Source: Phallusia mammillata | Lineage: Eukaryota; Chordata; Ascidiacea; Phlebobranchia; Ascidiidae | DNA length: 64,000 nucleotides | Assembly (NCBI GenBank): GCA_003260075.1 | Contig: QLIY01000442.1 | Span: 51,973-115,972 of the forward strand | Direction of reading: 5' to 3' | Shown: positions 59,622-64,000 of the stretch, one piece after another | Numbering within the stretch: position 1 is the stretch's first letter | Layout of the letters: every line of letters begins with the position of its first letter | Made by a program: the position numbers and the translations under genes | The notes under the pieces: generated by a model | The model's input: only the letters and a program-made list of their open reading frames with translations | What the model was told of the DNA's origin: nothing | Database searches by the model: none

Positions 59622-61984
59622 GGTTTGCTGTCTTGACTTATTTCAAACTGCTTACTTCTTTGTCAGGGTTTTAAAAAGTACAATTGTATTCACTGGAAGT
59701 CCAACCAAAAGTAGTTATGTTCAGTCTCAGCCCTGCTAATTGAATAATGAACACTATTATGAAGATTTGGTACATGAACGGTCACAACACTGTGAAAACC
59801 TGCAATTCTTATCGAAACCAATTAAACGCATTTTAATCGTACAACAACAGATTCACAGAAAAATTCGCACTTTGTAATATCGCCAGGTTCTAAAACTGTG
59901 GGTTTTGACCTGATGTTTAACTAGAACATTGCATTTATAAACTACCATACAGTCCAAATAGGTACCTAAGACTTTTTACTTTATACCACTTTGCTGCCGT
60001 CTGTCTGCAAAACTTACGTTTGTTGTCCTAACCATTTTAATACCTTCACTATACAACAACAGATTTACAAAAACATTTATCACACTTTGCAATATCTGTA
60101 TTGTTTGAATTTTGAAACGTCCTGATAATGTTAAAACCCGCACGCCCAACACTTTGTTTGGCTGCAGCCTCTCTCTCTAGCGCTCAACAGGACAAAAGAC
60201 TTTCCGTCAGGAACGTTGAATGTGAAACTAGCGCTGTTGACCTTAACACGAACACGTCCCGACTTTACTTGTCTCATAAACTTTACCGCTTTCCAAACTC
60301 CAGGGTTGTAAAACGACTGAATTCTGAAGCTAAATTCCATTTCCCTGTGACTAGCGTATATTATAACGCACACTGGGTACGAGAGTTTAATTATTGACTA
60401 TCATCAGATGGGTGAGATAGGTTGCAACTGAACTGTGTGCTATCGGCAACGGCGTTTCCCAAATATTTGCTGGCAGGCGTTGTATAGCCAGGTCGTTGTT
60501 TAGCGCCGAAATCCCTCGTTCTATTCGACGATTAATTGATTCTACGCGCTTCGTTCGTGTCCCTAAACTCGTGTGCCGAGCCTGGCATTGCATTCAGTTT
60601 ACCCGAATTTGGAAATAAGCACACAATATAGTCGTAGTCGTGACCATCTTTTGTTCTTCGTCTGTTAAATATTGGAACATAATTACAACCTGTCGTTGCG
60701 TATAGGTTATCCTGGGGTGAATTGTTTGAGAGTTTCCGAAAATATATCGATTATGTATTTAAAACAAATCTGTGTTGTCTTTGTTTGTTTTGTGTTACAT
60801 CTCCACACAACACGTCTACGCGTATTGTCTCCAATTCTAAACTTTATTTGAATATGAGATTGCTCAAAAGGGAGAAATATCTATTACTTCGTCAATAATT
60901 CTTCGAAACTGCTTATATTTTTCTTGTATTTTTTATTACATTAGACTAATACGGCTTTAAATATGGTTCATTGTAGGTTTGGACGTTGCTGTGGCAAAAT
61001 TGTAACGTAAAAGTCGTTTGATTTACAAATACTGATCGTTTGAAGGACTTTTTTTTCAAAATATTCCCATTAAACCGCGTTGGTTCAAAATATATAAGAT
61101 TGGTCAAACAGCTTCTTACTCATAATACACTGAAATTTTTTTCTGTGATGTAGTTCGATTAGTGACGTGTTTATACCATTTCCCGCAACAATACAGTTGC
61201 GCATATTGAAACTGAAAAGCGGAAATAGCGACCGTACAGTGTATGTTTATGTGACATCCCCTCCATAAAAGAGCTAGTGCATTTTAAATACGACTAGCAG
61301 TCTTATAGTTAAATTCTACTACTTGAGAGAGTGTAAGGTGAATAGCCTACATTTTATTGCATGTTAATTACATATACTACAGTGGGTAGTGTTAGTACAA
61401 AAAGTAACTTCGGGTGCCGCTTAGTACGAGCGCCTTCAAACAGTTTGCAATAAAATGTATTAAATCTACATAAGCTCACCAGTAGTTAGCATTCTAATCA
61501 AGCTCAGAGACGGAGTTATATGTTTAGCACCGTTATCTTACGTCAGCGTGGCACGTAAGATATTGTTATGTATTTGTACCGTTTTGTAGATAAGGCTTTA
61601 AAGTTGTAAGCGTCTAACAACTGCTTGTGTGGAACAAATATGTAAAAATGTCCAATTTTTATACCAACACGACTTAATATGTTGATAGTTTGTGACTTGA
61701 TACGACTTGATACGACTTGATAGTTTAGGTTTGTGAACCTGATATGTTTAGTTTTGTGAATTTGATATGCTATTTTACAGCCAATTGCATAACTCTGTCG
61801 ACATTGATCTTTGGCTTTCATGACATCTAGTTGGTGTTGCTATGTGCATATCTTACGGTTTTAGGCTTCTGTTTAATCACAGTGTCAAGTAAAGCTTTCC
61901 GGGAATGTGTTCAGCTGACAAATATTAAATTCACCCACGGAGCCAAGTTTGTAACCTTTTGATGTGCCATGTTCATAAGTAACC
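59622..61984. other. Divergent intergenic region
   Basis: It separates the starts of the single-pass and two-helix membrane genes. A short acttgatacg triplication lies at 61695-61720. No gene was recognised. Confidence 0.5.
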
Positions 61985-63112
61985 ATGTCAACCAGTTTAC
62001 CCGAAGAACAAGCTGCATCTTCATCTACCTCTTCAGCTCATCAGTACGTAATCAGACAACCAAGAGCTCCACCGGAAGATTTCAACTCCTTTCCTTCAAG
62101 AAGATTTAATCCTCCTCCGGCTCCAGTGCACCGCAGGAGGACAGGATATGATCCCAACCGAGCTACATCTTCAAGTCTTCCTGAAGATCTCTATGATGAT
62201 CGGGATTTCGGGATCCAGAATCTTCCGCGGAGGAGCAGTTTCGGTTTTCCTGCCAGGAGGAGTATGAGGGAGCGCGTGAGGACGGAGGACCTCCCTACAT
62301 CGGTAAGGAGCTTCCTTGATGGTAACCATGACGACGAAATGGTAACTGTGGAATATCAGACATGGCTTCTTGACTACGGCGCGGATGCAGAAGAAACAGG
62401 AGGACGAATTCCCACACCTACCCCGATTCCTAGTGCTCCTCCTTTTCATCTTTCTCGCATCCGGGAAGTTCGGAGGTGGTTTAAACCGGGAGGTGTCTGC
62501 ATGATGCTCCTCGGAATCTCCGGGACTTCTTTCATATTGCTGGGAATCGCTTTTATCGCAAACAATTACGGAGATCTACCACAGAAAACTGTCGACGATC
62601 GCTTAGTCGGAATTTGCCTCGTCTCCATTGGTGTGTTCTTCATTCTCTGCATCGTGGCGACCCACTGCTACACAGAAATCAAAGCGTGCCGTCGCCGGAT
62701 ACGTGAAAGTGATCCTGGTGTAGCTGAAAGCGTTCGCTCAACCAGTTTCGCTTCCACAGCTGCTCCCAGTTCGGTGTCGTGCACTTTTGCGAGCGGGGCA
62801 CCACCTGACATTGACTTTAACCCCGTCGTGATTATAGGCGACATGAGCAGGCGAGCTAGTGTGGTTACGAAGAAATCCAGTGTCTCCTCGACAGGCACAC
62901 GGCCACCGCCTTATACAGAAACTGTACCAGTCATAATAACTTCAAACAATAACCGCTTTGTAATTCTGCCCATTGGTGATGATTCTCGACGCTTTAGGCG
63001 AACTGTTAGCGACGCTAGATGGCGACAAAGAGACCCGTTGCAAGCTGACCGAAGTCGGCGCGCGAATTCTCTCACTGCTATGTTAAATGCTTGGGGAAAA
63101 TCCTTACATTGA
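61985..63112 (+). CDS. Intronless two-helix membrane protein with PPPY motif, 375 residues
   Basis: A single open frame from ATG (aacc ATG context) to TGA. The N-terminal 160 residues are Ser/Pro/Arg-rich. Two closely spaced hydrophobic helices follow: VCMMLLGISGTSFILLGIAF (about residues 172-191) and LVGICLVSIGVFFILCIVAT (about 208-227), with a short acidic turn between them and basic residues on both outer sides, so both ends should be cytoplasmic. The tail carries a WW-binding PPPY motif (RPPPYTE) and several basic RRxS/T sites (RRAS, RRTVS) suited to phosphorylation. The layout resembles TMEM200-type hairpin proteins, but I cannot confirm homology by eye. Codon use and length make chance unlikely. 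Confidence 0.75.
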   Translation: MSTSLPEEQAASSSTSSAHQYVIRQPRAPPEDFNSFPSRRFNPPPAPVHRRRTGYDPNRATSSSLPEDLYDDRDFGIQNLPRRSSFGFPARRSMRERVRTEDLPTSVRSFLDGNHDDEMVTVEYQTWLLDYGADAEETGGRIPTPTPIPSAPPFHLSRIREVRRWFKPGGVCMMLLGISGTSFILLGIAFIANNYGDLPQKTVDDRLVGICLVSIGVFFILCIVATHCYTEIKACRRRIRESDPGVAESVRSTSFASTAAPSSVSCTFASGAPPDIDFNPVVIIGDMSRRASVVTKKSSVSSTGTRPPPYTETVPVIITSNNNRFVILPIGDDSRRFRRTVSDARWRQRDPLQADRSRRANSLTAMLNAWGKSLH

Positions 63113-64000
63113 GTAAGGATGTTCAAAAAACAGGATGAAATTTCGGTGTCTAAGTTTCAGCTGCCTGCTTTTTCTAATAGCTTCGACTTCATATCATGTA
63201 CAACCTGTATTCGAACTCTAAAACCATTTGACCTGCTTCATATGTCCAACCATATTAGCTTAGAGAAAATTTCAAGCTATCTGCGCTAATAGCCCACTAA
63301 ACTTGCAGTTACGCTCAAAATGTTGGAGCAGTCCTGCAGCAAACAATGTAATTCTGAATGACAACTGCATGTATCTTGTACCAAAATGCATTTGTGTAAG
63401 TCTAAAGACTTTAAACACATCATATTTAGCTTTACAAATTTAAGAAAATGTAATGTAAAACCTAAAGGCATGTACACAAAATGTCGTAATCGTTTATTTT
63501 GTGGCACAAGCGAGAGAAAAGAGAAAAAAGGGAGATATCACGTGATCAGATAAACTTGGCACAAGGTCAAAGGGCACTCTTACACAATTTGGCACCGAAT
63601 GATGTTAGAATGTTTCAATTCAATCGACTGGATTTGTTAAGGTGTAGAAAATAATAGCGTTGATCGTACGATACTTACAAGCTTGGAACTATAAACGAAA
63701 TAAGTGTTGCATGCTCATTAACTTTTGCCTATGCAATGTGTGTCTTTGTGTTGATATATTTTTTTTAATTTACATACAAGTTTAGCAGTTTAACCTTCAG
63801 CATAAACTATAAAAGTGTATACGAAAAGAACGACTGGTAAATAGTTGACAAAATAAACCAACTACATAGAATTGCAAGTGTGCGGCTATGACATACATTT
63901 CGCCCCTCCCTAGCAATTCCGGTTAATCGCATATCTTATTTGGCCTCGATTTTCTACCGAAATATGTGATTGAAAAGATCGCTTTTAAAAAAAAAAAAAA
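63113..64000. other. 3' flank of the two-helix gene
   Basis: No further gene was recognised. The window ends in an A run (from 63988). Confidence 0.5.

Noticed and set aside
1..64000. CRISPR arrays, operons, bacterial signals and viral genes
   Set aside because: Nothing in the window supports them; gene structure is eukaryotic throughout.

Overview
This window looks like animal genomic DNA from an invertebrate chordate, most likely a sea squirt (Ciona-type tunicate). The reasons are AT-rich sequence, short GT-AG introns, CAP, thrombospondin-1 and leucine-rich-repeat exons, and many small transposons. The species is an inference. Three single-base N joins (6574, 14697, 15879) and one N gap (2245-2539) interrupt the assembly. 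At two of the joins the flanking sequence is duplicated with allele-like divergence, as expected in a very heterozygous genome.

Layout. (1) 1.4-19.4 kb, minus strand: two related genes for secreted or anchored CAP + thrombospondin type-1 (TSP1) proteins. The upstream one (11.2-19.4 kb) has a signal peptide, CAP domain, cysteine hinge and at least three TSP1 repeats. The downstream one (1.4-6.6 kb) keeps the last CAP exon, the same 104-nt hinge exon, five TSP1 exons and a GPI-type tail, and its 5' part is cut at an N. (2) 21.9-33.1 kb, plus strand: an eight-exon coiled-coil, basic, serine-rich protein of about 1,260 residues (possibly SOGA/KIAA0408-like), whose frame is broken at an 83-C run. 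(3) 35.4-37.0 and 43.6-44.7 kb, minus strand: two intronless paralogous seven-helix membrane proteins. (4) 46.3-52.5 kb, minus: a six-exon leucine-rich-repeat type I membrane protein of 457 residues. (5) 54.4-59.6 kb, minus: a six-exon single-pass membrane protein of 365 residues. (6) 62.0-63.1 kb, plus: an intronless two-helix membrane protein with a PPPY motif.

Most of these genes encode surface or secreted proteins, but nothing shows that they share a pathway.

Two patterns stand out in the non-coding DNA. First, at least eight segments match the hammerhead ribozyme core (CUGAnGA, stem II, GAAA) with covarying stem I. They fall into four families: one has a closed 4-bp stem III, and three have short palindromes in its place, which suggests dimer-dependent ribozymes on small retroelements. 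Second, nine homopolymer tracts are exactly 10 nt long (eight C10, one G10). Six of them sit precisely at the junctions of local duplications or replace deleted segments. This is either an assembly artefact or an unusual mutational signature. Three hAT-type elements with perfect 8-bp target duplications are also defined to the base or nearly so.
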